Below are positions 1 through 9,617 of a stretch of 10,244 nucleotides of DNA, piece after piece; within the stretch, counting starts at the first letter, position 1, and every line of letters starts with the position of its first letter. The notes below the pieces were generated by a model. That model did not search any database. It saw only the letters and a program-made list of their open reading frames with translations, and was not told the DNA's origin. A program made the translations under genes and the position numbers. This DNA comes from Entrophospora sp. SA101. Lineage: Eukaryota; Glomeromycota; Glomeromycetes; Entrophosporales; Entrophosporaceae. The DNA lies in the NCBI GenBank assembly GCA_958430865.1, contig CAUDNR010000427.1, forward strand, positions 1 to 10,244, read 5' to 3'.

Positions 1-404
1 TTTTACTTACAAAGTTTTTTCTATCTGATGACACTAAACTACAAAATGTCATTTTTTTTCAATTAAATAGATTTTTATTTTGAAAAAAAATTTTTTTTAA
101 AATATTTTGTTCAGTAATAAAAAAAAATACAACACTATTAATATAATTGTTTCTTTGTCTTTCCATTACTAGCAAATTTAAATCGAATCAAATCAAAATG
201 GAATGCATTGCATTACATGATTGTTCGTGTAACATCCAATAATTAGTTTAGAAAGAATGTTACATTAAAAAATAAAAAAAAATTTTTAATTTCGGGGAAT
301 CTAGAACTTTTTCTTTTTTCCTAGTTTTTAAATTTATCGTCTATACAAATAAACATATAAAAATTGCAATACTATAAAGTTTTATAATATAATAATAATT
401 TAAT
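1..404. other. AT-rich upstream region of the F-box gene
   Basis: No coding region is supported here. The stretch is AT-rich with several A or T homopolymers, for example around 49-60 and 84-99. A pyrimidine-rich tract lies at about 308-322. TATAAA-like strings occur at about 354-359 and 373-378, the second roughly 30 bases before the F-box start codon. In sequence this AT-rich such strings are expected by chance, so a promoter is likely here by position only. An in-frame TAA at 396-398 precedes the ATG at 405, which closes the F-box frame upstream unless a further 5' exon exists. Confidence 0.4.
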
Positions 405-2343
405 ATGGACCATTTAAATTATGATTGTGCTGAAGTGCTTTTTAGAAATTTCGGTGAAGAAATGGGTGGTGCTGGCTTGTTGTACAAAATTGCTCTTCTA
501 AACCATAAGGTAAACTTCTTCTAACATATGTACATGTATGTGTATATGCTCTTTTCACATTCAACATTCAATTAATATTAACGTCTTTGTTATCATTACT
601 ATTATAATTTAGTGGAATGAGCGTGCAACGAAATTTTTATATAAAGACCCATGGAATTTTTGGATGTCGGGAACAGACCGTCCGTTGGTTGCAAAACGAT
701 TAATAGACACATTTAAACTCTGTCATGGCACTTATTCACCTTCCTTCAATTATAGTAATGTTAGAAAAAAAATTCGCTTAGAACAACAGCCCCATAATAA
801 TAATAATGTTGAACCGTCATCGTTGTCCTCGTCGTCATCAGTATTATCATTATCATCATCATCATCATCATCATTACCATCATTATCATCAAAAAAAAAT
901 GGTCACAATGGTCATAATGGTTATAATTATAATCATAATAATAATAATAATCAAAGAAGAAATCCTACACACGATTATATGGCTTTTATAACTAATTTGC
1001 ATTTACCAGCTTTATTAAAATGTGTGGAATTCTGGTATACAGAAACATATGGATCCGATCCAAATAATCGTGATATTGCAATTGAAAAGCATTTCAAAGA
1101 TTTATTTGAAGGGTTTGTTAGGAAAGCCTACTTTCATAAATGCACCTTTGCAGAATCAGGGGATCAAACATCATCACCGATAAAACTAGATCAACTTTAT
1201 AACTTGTTAAAATTTAGTAGATGTTCAAAAGAACTACAATATTTAAATATGGGGTTCTTCGCGTGCACAAACGAGGCATTAGACATGTTAACAGAGAAAT
1301 GCAACAAACTCAAAACATTCAAACTTAAAGCTGAGCATTGTTCTGACAAATACCTGGCAAAATTCATCAGGTCACAAAAATGTTTGACAAAACTTAAAAT
1401 ACGCAATGCCGAGAGTATTAATGAGACATTGGATGCTCTCGAGTCTCAATCGAAAAATATGGTTAAACTTCGAATTAATGCTTGCAATCTAGAAAGTTGT
1501 ACTAAACCATTTTACGGTATCGCAGCCTGTAAAGAGCTTCGTTCTCTCTACATGATGAGCGTAGAAAATTTTCCAGAAAATATTTCCATATCATATCTTT
1601 TAATGCCCATAGCTAAAAATTGTACATTTCACAACATAGATTTCACTAGAACATTACTACCTGCTGATGTATTAGTCGAAATAGCAAAAAAATCTTCAAC
1701 TACTTTACGTAAAGTACATCTAGTATATCCACAATCTTCTAATAATGACAATGTTAGTAATGACAATGTTAATAATGACAATGTTAATAATAATGGTGGT
1801 AGTGGTGGTGGTAGCAACGGCAGTGATAATAATAACAATATTATTACTAATAATAATAATTATTATATTAATAACGAGGTTTCTGATCTTTCGGAAGGAA
1901 TTCGAGCATTAGGAAATTATGCAAAAAATCTAATGTGTTTTGAACGTGACATTAGACCATTTGAAAAACCAGCAATGATAGAAATGCTTAGCGCAATTGG
2001 CTTGTCACTTGAACGACTTGAAATCGAGTCATGTCACATGATAGGAACAGATGCATCAGATTTGATAAAAGCAATTGGTCAACATTGTTCAAATCTGATG
2101 CATCTAGATATAACCTCTTATGAATTCTCGCTGGAATCGTTTCGTTTACTGGTGGAGAATTGTAAAAAGTTGAACACGTTGATTGTCAGTGATTCACCTT
2201 CGGTTAATGATTCCATATTACAATTGATTGAGGAAAATTGCATTGGTAGTTTGCAAACTTTAGATATTTCCAGGTGTGAGAATGTCTCAAGGAACGAAAT
2301 TGAAAAATTACGTAGAATTATTGAGGTTGAATGTGAGGATTGA
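405..2343 (+). CDS. F-box/leucine-rich-repeat protein, probable SCF ubiquitin-ligase substrate receptor (611 aa, two exons)
   Basis: Two exons, 405..509 and 613..2343, join in phase 0 across a 103-nt intron (GTAAAC..TTTAG) to give 611 residues. The start is the first ATG after an in-frame TAA at 396-398 and has A at -3. Residues about 4-52 resemble a divergent F-box, with the motif LLYKIALLNHKWNERATKFL followed by YKDPWNFW, the usual 'L.NK.W...A...LYKDPW' ending. Such a domain binds SKP1. Residues about 240-355 and 495-600 form two blocks of AMN1-type leucine-rich repeats (LQYLNMG, LKTFKLK, LTKLKIRN, LERLEIESC, LMHLDITSYE, LQTLDISRCENVS), the likely substrate-binding surface. Two low-complexity inserts, Ser/Asn/His-rich at about 97-149 and Asn/Gly-rich at about 409-456, sit after the F-box and between the LRR blocks. 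The specific target is unknown. F-box/LRR architecture is confident; SCF membership is inferred from the family. Confidence 0.87.
510..612 (+). other. Intron of the F-box gene
   Basis: Donor GTAAAC follows codon AAG (Lys35) and acceptor TTTAG precedes TGG (Trp36). Splicing is phase 0 and restores the continuous F-box motif NHK|WNERATKFL. The 103-nt length matches the introns of the neighbouring gene. Starting the protein at ATG 664 instead would leave out the F-box. Confidence 0.85.
817..949 (+). repeat. Coding microsatellite cluster (TCA, AATGGTCAY and AAT units)
   Basis: Three in-frame simple repeats lie side by side in the F-box gene. A TCN/TCA tract at about 817-890 has a perfect TCA core of about 7 units near 852-874 and encodes poly-Ser. 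Three 9-bp copies of an AATGGTCAY-like unit at 899-925 encode NGH/NGY. An AAT/ATA tract near 929-949 encodes poly-Asn. All unit lengths are multiples of three, so copy-number change would lengthen or shorten the protein without breaking the frame. Confidence 0.9.
1741..1872 (+). repeat. 15-bp tandem repeat and AAT/GGT microsatellites within the LRR coding region
   Basis: Three 15-bp copies (AATAATGACAATGTT, with the middle copy starting AGT) occupy 1741-1785 and encode NNDNV/SNDNV repeats. A GGT-rich stretch encoding GGSGGGS and then AAT-rich sequence encoding poly-Asn follow. The whole block encodes a hydrophilic Asn/Gly loop separating two LRR blocks. Frame is kept throughout. Confidence 0.9.
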
Positions 2344-2755
2344 CAGAATTTAGTAGATAATGGTTTCTATTAATATTTATAATTCAACACCATCACCACT
2401 GCACAATTTCATTCTTTCATAATATTAATTAATTATTTAATCAAGTTTTTTCGACTTTATTTATTGTATTTTTCTTATATTGATATTTTGTATATATATA
2501 TTTAATGATTGTTTATCATATTATTATTTTACTTTATTATTTTATTTTTTTTGTAAAAATAATTAAGTAAATAGATATTTAATTTATTTATTTAATTATT
2601 ATAATTTACATCATATATGAGATGTAAAAAATATATAAATAAGATCAGATTTTTATTTTTTTTGATATTAATTAATTCTAAATTACAAAAAAAATTTTTC
2701 GCATTTGCTTTTCTACAAATTAATAATAATAATATTTCACTTATAAAAACCCAGA
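2344..2755. other. Convergent 3' intergenic region between the F-box gene and CAND1
   Basis: The 412 bases lie between the two stop codons and carry the 3' untranslated regions of both genes. The sequence is almost wholly A and T with no coding potential. On the minus strand an AATAAA string at about 2652-2657 lies roughly 100 nt past the CAND1 stop and could be its polyadenylation signal. No exact AATAAA was seen on the plus strand for the F-box gene. Base composition makes chance matches common. Confidence 0.6.
2652..2657 (-). promoter_or_regulatory. Possible polyadenylation signal of CAND1
   Basis: AATAAA on the minus strand (TTTATT on plus), about 100 nt downstream of the CAND1 stop codon. 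Position is reasonable, but the surrounding sequence is so AT-rich that the match is weak evidence. Confidence 0.25.
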
Positions 2756-5700
2756 TTATGAAGTATCCATACTATCACCATGACCTGTAATTATAAATTC
2801 TTTTGATCCCATTTCGACTTGATAAGAATTATAATATTCAGACCAATGTCCTACTTTTGTATCTCTTACAAATGCATCAAATTTAGGTGTACCTCCGCCT
2901 AAAAATTAAATATACAATATTTCTCAATTTTTTATATTTATTTTTTTTTTATAATATTTATTAATAGTTTTCATTTTCATACCATGCCCAGTAGCTAATT
3001 TACTTAAAGTCACCACAACTCTAATTGCAGATCGACACAGCTCGTTATTCTTATCAATTTCTGATTTAACAGCGTTATCTTTCATACGATGTGTTAACGT
3101 TCCCTTAAGTGGATCAACCGTTTCATCCAACCCTACACAATACATAAATAATATTTATAGAAATATTATATTATTATTTATTTAATTTCAAATTTCATAT
3201 TTAGTAATTACTTTGGGTGACAGCTGTTGGAGCCACATGAGCCAATCTAATCAACATATTATGTGAAAGAATAGCGATATCATGTTGATCAGACAATCCG
3301 GTTATCACCCGTGTAAGGAAACTATATATTTCAAGTTTATCAAGACATGTTTCCAATAACGTATACATGCATTCATACGCAGACTTTATCATATCATTGG
3401 TAAAAATTCAAGTTAATAATGAATGATTAGCATAAAAAATTTTATCATAAGAAAGCAAATGGGTCATCACCTTTCTTATATCAAGACCATCATCAACTTT
3501 ATGTTTGAATGGTCCCATTTCCACCATATGAATAAGATGTTCTTTTATAACTGTTTCTTCATATAATAATGGTAAAAGTTGATTCAGAACATCACGAATC
3601 AAATGTGGTTTATTGTGTGCAGCTGAATTTAATGTTCCCAATGAAAGCCTACGAACATTCTTTTGTAATTTTTTTGGGGGGATAGAAAAGATAAATTTTA
3701 ATACCAAAAAGGAAAGCGCGCGAATAAAATAAACACACAATTAAAAAGTATAATGTATTACAAACCAAATCTCCGTCTTTAATCAAGGACAAGAAATCTA
3801 TAATAATAGGTCTTAACAATTCATCATATTGTTGTCCTTGGTTGATAAATGTGAATTTGACAGCTGTCACCACTGTACCACGAGTTTGTGCAGATGTAGA
3901 TCGAAGACGTTTCTTTTAAAAATAAATGAATTATATGTATGTGATTCTATTATTTAACATTAAATATTTAATATTTAATACCATTATTATTAAGATATAC
4001 CTGAAGCTCTGGCAAAAATTTATTTGGGTTTGCTAATGTTAATTTACCAAGACACTCTGCTACTACACTTCTGGTACCCTCCTCTTCATCGCCTTTACCA
4101 CTATCAAACAATATATTCCTACAATTATATATGTGCATTTGTTAATGATGTAATCAATTTAAAGTATTTAATAATAATAATAATAATAATAGTAATAATA
4201 ATAATAATAATAAATCACTATATATTATAATACTAACCAGATTTTATCTGCAAAAGGGCCTAAAGCTTTAACACCTTCTTCATTTGAATAACGTGAAATG
4301 ATCTATAAAAAATATATAAAATAATACTAATATTAAGCACTAATAATAATTATAATAGTACTACTAACAATAATAGTCATAGTAATAATAGTAATAAGTT
4401 CAAAAAAAAATTTTTTATTACTTCTTTGAGAGCATGTAATAACAAATAACGTTGTTTCTGATCACCAGCTATTTGTTCAATTATAATTGGTAAATATTTA
4501 CTGACATTTCCTGCACTAAGATTACCAAGTGCAAATGCAGCAGCTGATTTTGTATCTTCAGATGGTGCCGAGAATAATGATAAAATTGTAACATGTAAAT
4601 TTGCATGTTGACTCAAGTCACTTTTTACAAAAAAAAAAAAAGTTAAAATATAATAAATTTATTAATAATTAATAATATCAATAAAGAAATGCGTACATTT
4701 TCCTGCCTATTTCACCTATAGCCAATAATGACAAATATTTAATGGAATCAGACGTTTGTGGATTCTAAAAGATAAGAAACAAAAAGTATCGTTATTATAT
4801 CAGAAATTTTTAATTAATAAAATACTTTTCGCTCTCTTCTTAATATATATAATGTTCACAAACCGAAATTTTATTAATAAAATCATCGACAGTTGTTGAA
4901 CAATAATTTTTAGGCGTGTTAACACATAATACAGCCATACATTGGGCAATTGTGGAATATGCCTATATGATATAAATATAATTAATGTATATAAATTATT
5001 AAACAATAATTGACTAAATGGTTAAGTTAATAAATAAAAAATAAAACCTGTTTTGAGAGTATCAATTGTCCAGACTCTTCAGTTATAGCAGGTTGCATCA
5101 GACCATTGAAAAGTCTAGAAAAATCAGCCTGATTTGTGGCAATCAAGGTTTCAAAGAAAATCAATAGACTATCCAAAGCTGCTCCTTGAACTAGAGTTGA
5201 TTGTACAAGACGAAAAACTGATGGTAATATATCTTTATATATTGTGTCAAGTGAACTGGGGCTGCTGCGCATAACTGAAACAACAGTATTTAAAGCTAAT
5301 GGTAATAAATGAAGATCTTGATCTGAAATAAGAGGTGTTAATTCTTCAAGTACACGTGTATACGAGTCACTTCCTAAATCGTTTCCGTATCTATAAATAT
5401 ATATAAATAAATATGTGCTTACGCTTGCAAAAAAAATATTCCAACATTATTACCTTCTGATGAATACTTCTAAACAAACTAAGCTTGCAACTTTTAATTG
5501 ACGATGACTTTTCCTTAATAAAACAGCTACTTCATTAATAGCACCAACAACTGCTGTTTTAACCTCTTGACCTTTGCAAACAGGACTATCAGCTATGCTA
5601 GTAAACGTTTTAACAGTGGTCAAACGTGTCACCTCATTTCTCAAACGATCCAATAATATCGGCATGCAAATCTTAAGTTCGTTCTTTAGATTATCACCAG

Positions 5701-8203
5701 CCTGAGATATAAGGACCCCCAGACATACTATTGAACGTTCCTTTACCTCTTGGTCGGCATCGGTTGTTGAAAGACGTGATTTGGTAACATTATAAATATC
5801 CAATATGTAGGATTTGAAAGTTGGATCCAATGGTTGCACGTTGTAGGTTTTGGCGTCTTCTTGGTATTCAATTGGTCTGATGACTTTAATCAACTCAATA
5901 CAGACTAGAAAAGCCTCTGACGTGATTTTGTAGAATTTATCTTCAACGGATGCGATTATGGGTGGACATAGTCTGGTTAGATGAGGATGGAATACTTGAG
6001 CAGGATGAACTTTGAATAGTTGACGAAGAAAACTTAAAGTTTCTATCTTGAGATTAGAATTTGTGCTAATGTGATGATGATGACTTGAATCCAATGGAGT
6101 TGATAAAGAAGTTTCAATTGCGGGTACAAAATAGTCCAGATGATTTTCAAGACCTCCATTTAATACTGTAATCAGTTCACGTAAAAGTATGAAACCAGTT
6201 TGTTTTGTGATAATTGATTTTGAAAGTAATTGTTTATGAAGATTACGACTTAATCTCGGAACCAAATTTCTTAACATTTGTTTAGGGCTATATTACAGAA
6301 AAATTTTTTTTTTGATTTTATTAGTATTTGTCAATTAATAATAATAATTATTATTGTCAATTAATTATAGTTAATACCTTTCTTGTGAATCTTCAGTACC
6401 AACACGCACTCTTTTTGGTTGATGATCATCATCTCTCGGGATGTAGGTATTAGTGCCGTATACCAAAGTTTGTCTTAATAAAACAATGAAAGTTTGAAGA
6501 TCATCGACACGAACAGATTCTTCGCGCTCCCTGAATCTGGAAACCAATACAGGAGCAACTTTTTGATAAAAGTATGATAGAAGCTCGTGTCTTGTGGCAA
6601 TAACTGCCGATAAAAGTTTCAATGATGCTCTTCGGACTTTCCAAGAAATATCATCGTCGTCGGAATAATCACTGTAAATGTATTTATCACATTAATAAAT
6701 CATACTCGAAAAAAATTCAAAAACCATCAAATACTTGTTTTATTAACTACACGCACCCTTCGTCCTCATCCTCATCCTCCTCGTCCTCAGTTTCCATTTC
6801 TACATCTTGCTCTATCTCCTCCTCATTGTCATCATCCAAATCATCATTTAGATTAGGATCATATTTTGCATAAGTCAAACCAAGATCAGTTATAGTATAG
6901 ACGTGTGAAGACATTTCTGTAGGACACCGTAACACGAATGATTCTAATGCCTATTGATAATTTTGACGTTAAAGAAGAGGATTGATATTAATTTTTAATT
7001 ACAAAATAATTATTTATAATGACCTGTAAACAATTTTCTCTTAATTCATCATCATCCACTTTAATTTTGTCAATTACTATTGGTAAAAATTCAGGTAAAT
7101 GTTTTCCAAGTCTAGGTGCACTAGACCGACTATTATTATTTAATGTTTTTGTTAGATTTAGATAAAAAATTTTTTATGTTTTTTTTTCTCCCAGAATGAA
7201 TGGATTCTAGCTCCTAATTATAATGAGAGAGTAAATGTGCACCTTAAAGTTCCTACACATTGAATTAATGTTTTCAATTTATCATTTTGATTCTCGGATT
7301 CTCTAAATTCAATCAATAATTGTTGTACAAGTTCGTTAAAAAGATCATCAGGATCATGTGTTACGAGATTTCCTTTATGAATAGAATAAAATGAAAGTTT
7401 AATAATAAATATTTTTCTTACACTTGGTCTAATTTTAACCGAGTTATATATAATATAATTATCATCACTATATATACCTAATGCAACAGTGGTTCTTTTT
7501 CTAAAAGCAGCTCTAGAATGTTTTAAGAGTGGAATTAAAACATTTTGAATTTTTTTTTGAGTCTGAGAATTACTTGCAACAATGGTACCAAATCTAGCCA
7601 ATAATTCACTCAAGATATCCAATGTATCCATTTGAACCTCGAATGATGCCTTTGGCTATCATTTAAATCAAAATAAATAAATAAAATTTTATCTAAGAAA
7701 TAATTATAATAAAATATTAAATATTAAAGCCACTAACTAACATTTTCCAATTGTAAAAGCAACCTTGGAATCAATCTTTGTAGTACATTGTTTGCACTTG
7801 GCGAATTACTTGGAATTTCAACAATAATAGTTTTCAACCCTTATTAGCAGTATGTTAATAATATTAGTATTTTTTAGTTGATGAACAAATATTTTAGAAA
7901 TTATTTTATTTTATTCAATTCAAAATTACCAATTCCTGCAATATCACGCAATTCTTCTTTTCCTTGTTGCGTCGAATACAAACATAATTGATCCACTATT
8001 TCTTGCAATTGTGCTTCTCGTACTTTTTTAACCAACGGAGCAAGACTTTAAGGATATGATATAACGATAATGATTTTATTAAATTGTAGATCTACAAAAT
8101 TTTTTTTTCAAAATTTCAAATCTTACCATTTTACTGCTAAATTCTGCACTTCACCATTTGCATCATCCATCAGTTTTATTACTTTTTGAACGCACGCGCC
8201 CAT
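2756..8203 (-). CDS. CAND1: CAND1/TIP120, cullin-associated NEDD8-dissociated protein (20 exons, 5' end uncertain)
   Basis: HEAT-repeat exchange factor that binds unneddylated cullin-RBX1 and swaps F-box receptors on SCF ligases. Exons 5' to 3': 8203-8127, 8045-7930, 7839-7742, 7655-7478, 7372-7243, 7129-7024, 6950-6757, 6671-6378, 6287-5454, 5390-5048, 4962-4864, 4764-4697, 4620-4422, 4302-4238, 4118-4001, 3912-3766, 3659-3471, 3383-3212, 3132-2983, 2898-2756. All introns are GT..AG, phases agree, and the sum is 3720 nt (1239 aa). Conserved blocks run in family order: [35 protein letters not shown], an acidic loop (about 266-307), [115 protein letters not shown]. The TIP120 domain (about 1023-1200) has [31 protein letters not shown] and [12 protein letters not shown]. 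The end, SMDTS, equals that of animal CAND1. Provisional start ATG 8203 leaves about 45 N-terminal residues unaccounted for. Identity is very secure; the start is not. Confidence 0.96.
4170..4213. repeat. AAT/ATT trinucleotide microsatellite in a CAND1 intron
   Basis: About fourteen AAT units, interrupted once by AGT, fill much of the intron 4119-4237, between the exons encoding ..FADKIW and NILFDSGKG. The repeat is intronic, so length changes would affect only intron size. A more degenerate AAT/AGT-rich stretch lies in the next intron upstream (about 4320-4400). Confidence 0.9.
6757..6876 (-). other. Acidic-loop coding segment of CAND1
   Basis: This part of the seventh exon encodes a run of Asp and Glu from KYDPNLNDD onward to DEDEDEG. 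The next exon continues it with DYSDDDD before SWKVRRA. CAND1 proteins of animals and plants carry a similar acidic insertion after a YDPN motif, so this is a family feature and not an oddity. The plus-strand translation gives a meaningless poly-Ser reading frame. Confidence 0.9.
7373..7477 (-). other. Stop-free CAND1 intron of 105 nt (35 codons)
   Basis: Donor GTATAT follows ..VALG and the acceptor ends AAAG before the GNLV segment. The split Gly codon and alignment to the family (RKRTxxALGxLV) show it is an intron. Its length is divisible by three and it has no in-frame stop, so the unspliced message stays open through both flanking exons. Among the introns of this gene whose frames I followed, this is the only one that reads through. 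Confidence 0.85.
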
Positions 8204-8574
8204 TCATTATTTCATATATAAAGATGATCTGAGAAATATTTATTTTATTTAAAAGTATTGTTGTTACAAATAAACATAATATGCAGTGTCTTATAAAAAG
8301 TAAATTCGGATAATTTATCATGCTAACAATTTGCACGTGATTATACAAATCTTGACTAATTAGAGTTATTTCTAAATTTGGTCAATCCAAAATTAAATTC
8401 TTTTTGGTGCAAATACGCGTGTGTAGCATTATTATCCAATCAAATTTTGAATTTCTGGAAATAGTTTCTAAATTTGTAAACCACACAAAGAAATTTAAAT
8501 GTGCAATTTACTTCTTATGATATTCAAATGATATATAAATGTTGTAAAATCAATGATATCAAATTTCCTTTAAA
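8204..8574. other. AT-rich region upstream of the CAND1 provisional start; no exon recognised
   Basis: The 5' end of CAND1 and its promoter should lie here or further right. Minus-strand TAA and TGA codons directly precede the provisional ATG in frame. An acceptor-like CTCAG at about 8228-8232 (minus) is the nearest typical 3' splice site, but reading on from it meets stops in the CAND1 frame. No segment resembling the conserved CAND1 N-terminus (a D-[FY]-R-[FY]-M-A-x-x-D-L pattern) was found. Confidence 0.5.
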
Positions 8575-8594
8575 TTTTTTTTTTTTTTTTTTTT
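8575..8594. repeat. Poly-T tract of 20 bases
   Basis: An uninterrupted run of 20 T on the plus strand (poly-A on minus), about 370 bases upstream of the CAND1 provisional start. Poly(dA:dT) tracts commonly exclude nucleosomes near fungal promoters, so it could mark promoter sequence; the role is inferred from position only. Confidence 0.8.
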
Positions 8595-9594
8595 AAAGAA
8601 ATTTACAATAAATAATTTAACGGGACGGGATGAATTCAATTTATTATAAATATATAAGAAATCATTAATTGAAATGCTATTCCCACAGTAATTTTTATTT
8701 AAACGACTGTAAAAATCGCTATTCCATTGTCGATTATTGGTTACAAATAAAATGTGAAATAATAGAAAATATTATAGATATTATTATAATGATGAATATT
8801 AAAAATAGTTTGAGCTTATTTTACTGTTACCATTATATGGCTATATTAAATGTTATAAATAAAGTGCTGTATCTTTTCACGCATGAACTTTTTTTATACA
8901 CGCATACTCGCACACACTCACACGCACCACATTCAAACTCACATTCAAACTCATATTAAGTTATCACCCAGACCATTTATTTAATTTTTCAGTCAGCAAT
9001 AATAGCTATTATATTTATCATTATTATATTAGAAGAAATAAAAATAGAGTTTTTCCTAGGAATAATACATTACATTATATTATATTATTGTAATACAAAA
9101 AAATACTTGAATCAGGACAATATACAAATACACAATAATACTAGTATTAATTAAACAATAATTGTTGTTGTTGTCAAATTTTTAAAATTTAAATTGTTTC
9201 AACCCCCCACACAAACACACTTACTTATAAATATGTTTTTTTGACAGGTTGTTTTTTAAAACTTTTAGTTTGTTACCCTGAAATTTAATTAATAACAAAA
9301 CAAGAAATCAAACAAGATTTTTATTTGGACAAATGAATATCATCTAACCAAAAAACTATATATAATGATAATAGTAATTTATAATTTATAAACAATATTT
9401 TTACATATTCCTTTTCACTTTTCAGATTTTCCTTCCATACACCACCTGATCGATATAATCCAATCAAATTAATTAATTAGTACACTGACCATCTCAACAA
9501 TTGCTTATTAAATCATTGTATTGATTCTTAATTATAATCATAATAACAATAATTATTATGTATCAAGGATTTTGAATATATTGATTGTTCTTTA
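8595..9594. other. Gene-poor AT-rich intergenic sequence
   Basis: No coding region is supported. The longest open frame, 8669-8959 on plus (96 codons), has no recognisable domain and a composition that follows the AT- and CA-rich bases beneath it. No tRNA- or rRNA-like pattern was recognised. A CA-rich tract at 8898-8952 is listed separately. Confidence 0.6.
8898..8952. repeat. CA-rich tract with a 12-bp direct repeat
   Basis: A degenerate CA/CGCA-rich stretch from about 8898 leads into two adjacent perfect copies of ACATTCAAACTC (8929-8940 and 8941-8952). It contrasts with the A/T-only surroundings. It looks like a decayed dinucleotide microsatellite with a secondary tandem duplication. Confidence 0.75.
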
Positions 9595-9617
9595 ATATCG
9601 ATATCGATATCGATATC
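9595..9617. repeat. ATATCG hexamer tandem array forming a perfect palindrome
   Basis: The unit ATATCG is repeated three full times plus ATATC. Positions 9595-9616 equal their own reverse complement, a 22-bp perfect palindrome centred at 9605.5. It contains three overlapping ATCGAT sites and several GATATC sites. No coding role is evident. Confidence 0.9.

Noticed and set aside
806..991. Open frame of His/Tyr/Ile homopolymers on the plus strand
   Set aside because: It is a shifted reading of the TCA and AAT repeats inside the F-box gene, which is coding in another frame.
4024..4230. Plus-strand open frame with poly-Ile
   Set aside because: Antisense of CAND1 exon plus the intronic AAT microsatellite.
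6622..6873. Plus-strand open frame with a poly-Ser tail
   Set aside because: It is antisense to the CAND1 acidic loop; GAN/GAG codons read in reverse give Ser-rich sequence.
8163..8348. 61-codon minus-strand open frame overlapping the first recognised CAND1 exon
   Set aside because: It is in a different frame from the conserved [21 protein letters not shown] segment and resembles nothing.
8669..8959. 96-codon plus-strand open frame ending in a His/Thr/Ser-rich tail
   Set aside because: No recognisable domain, composition tracks the AT- and CA-rich DNA, and no splice or homology support.
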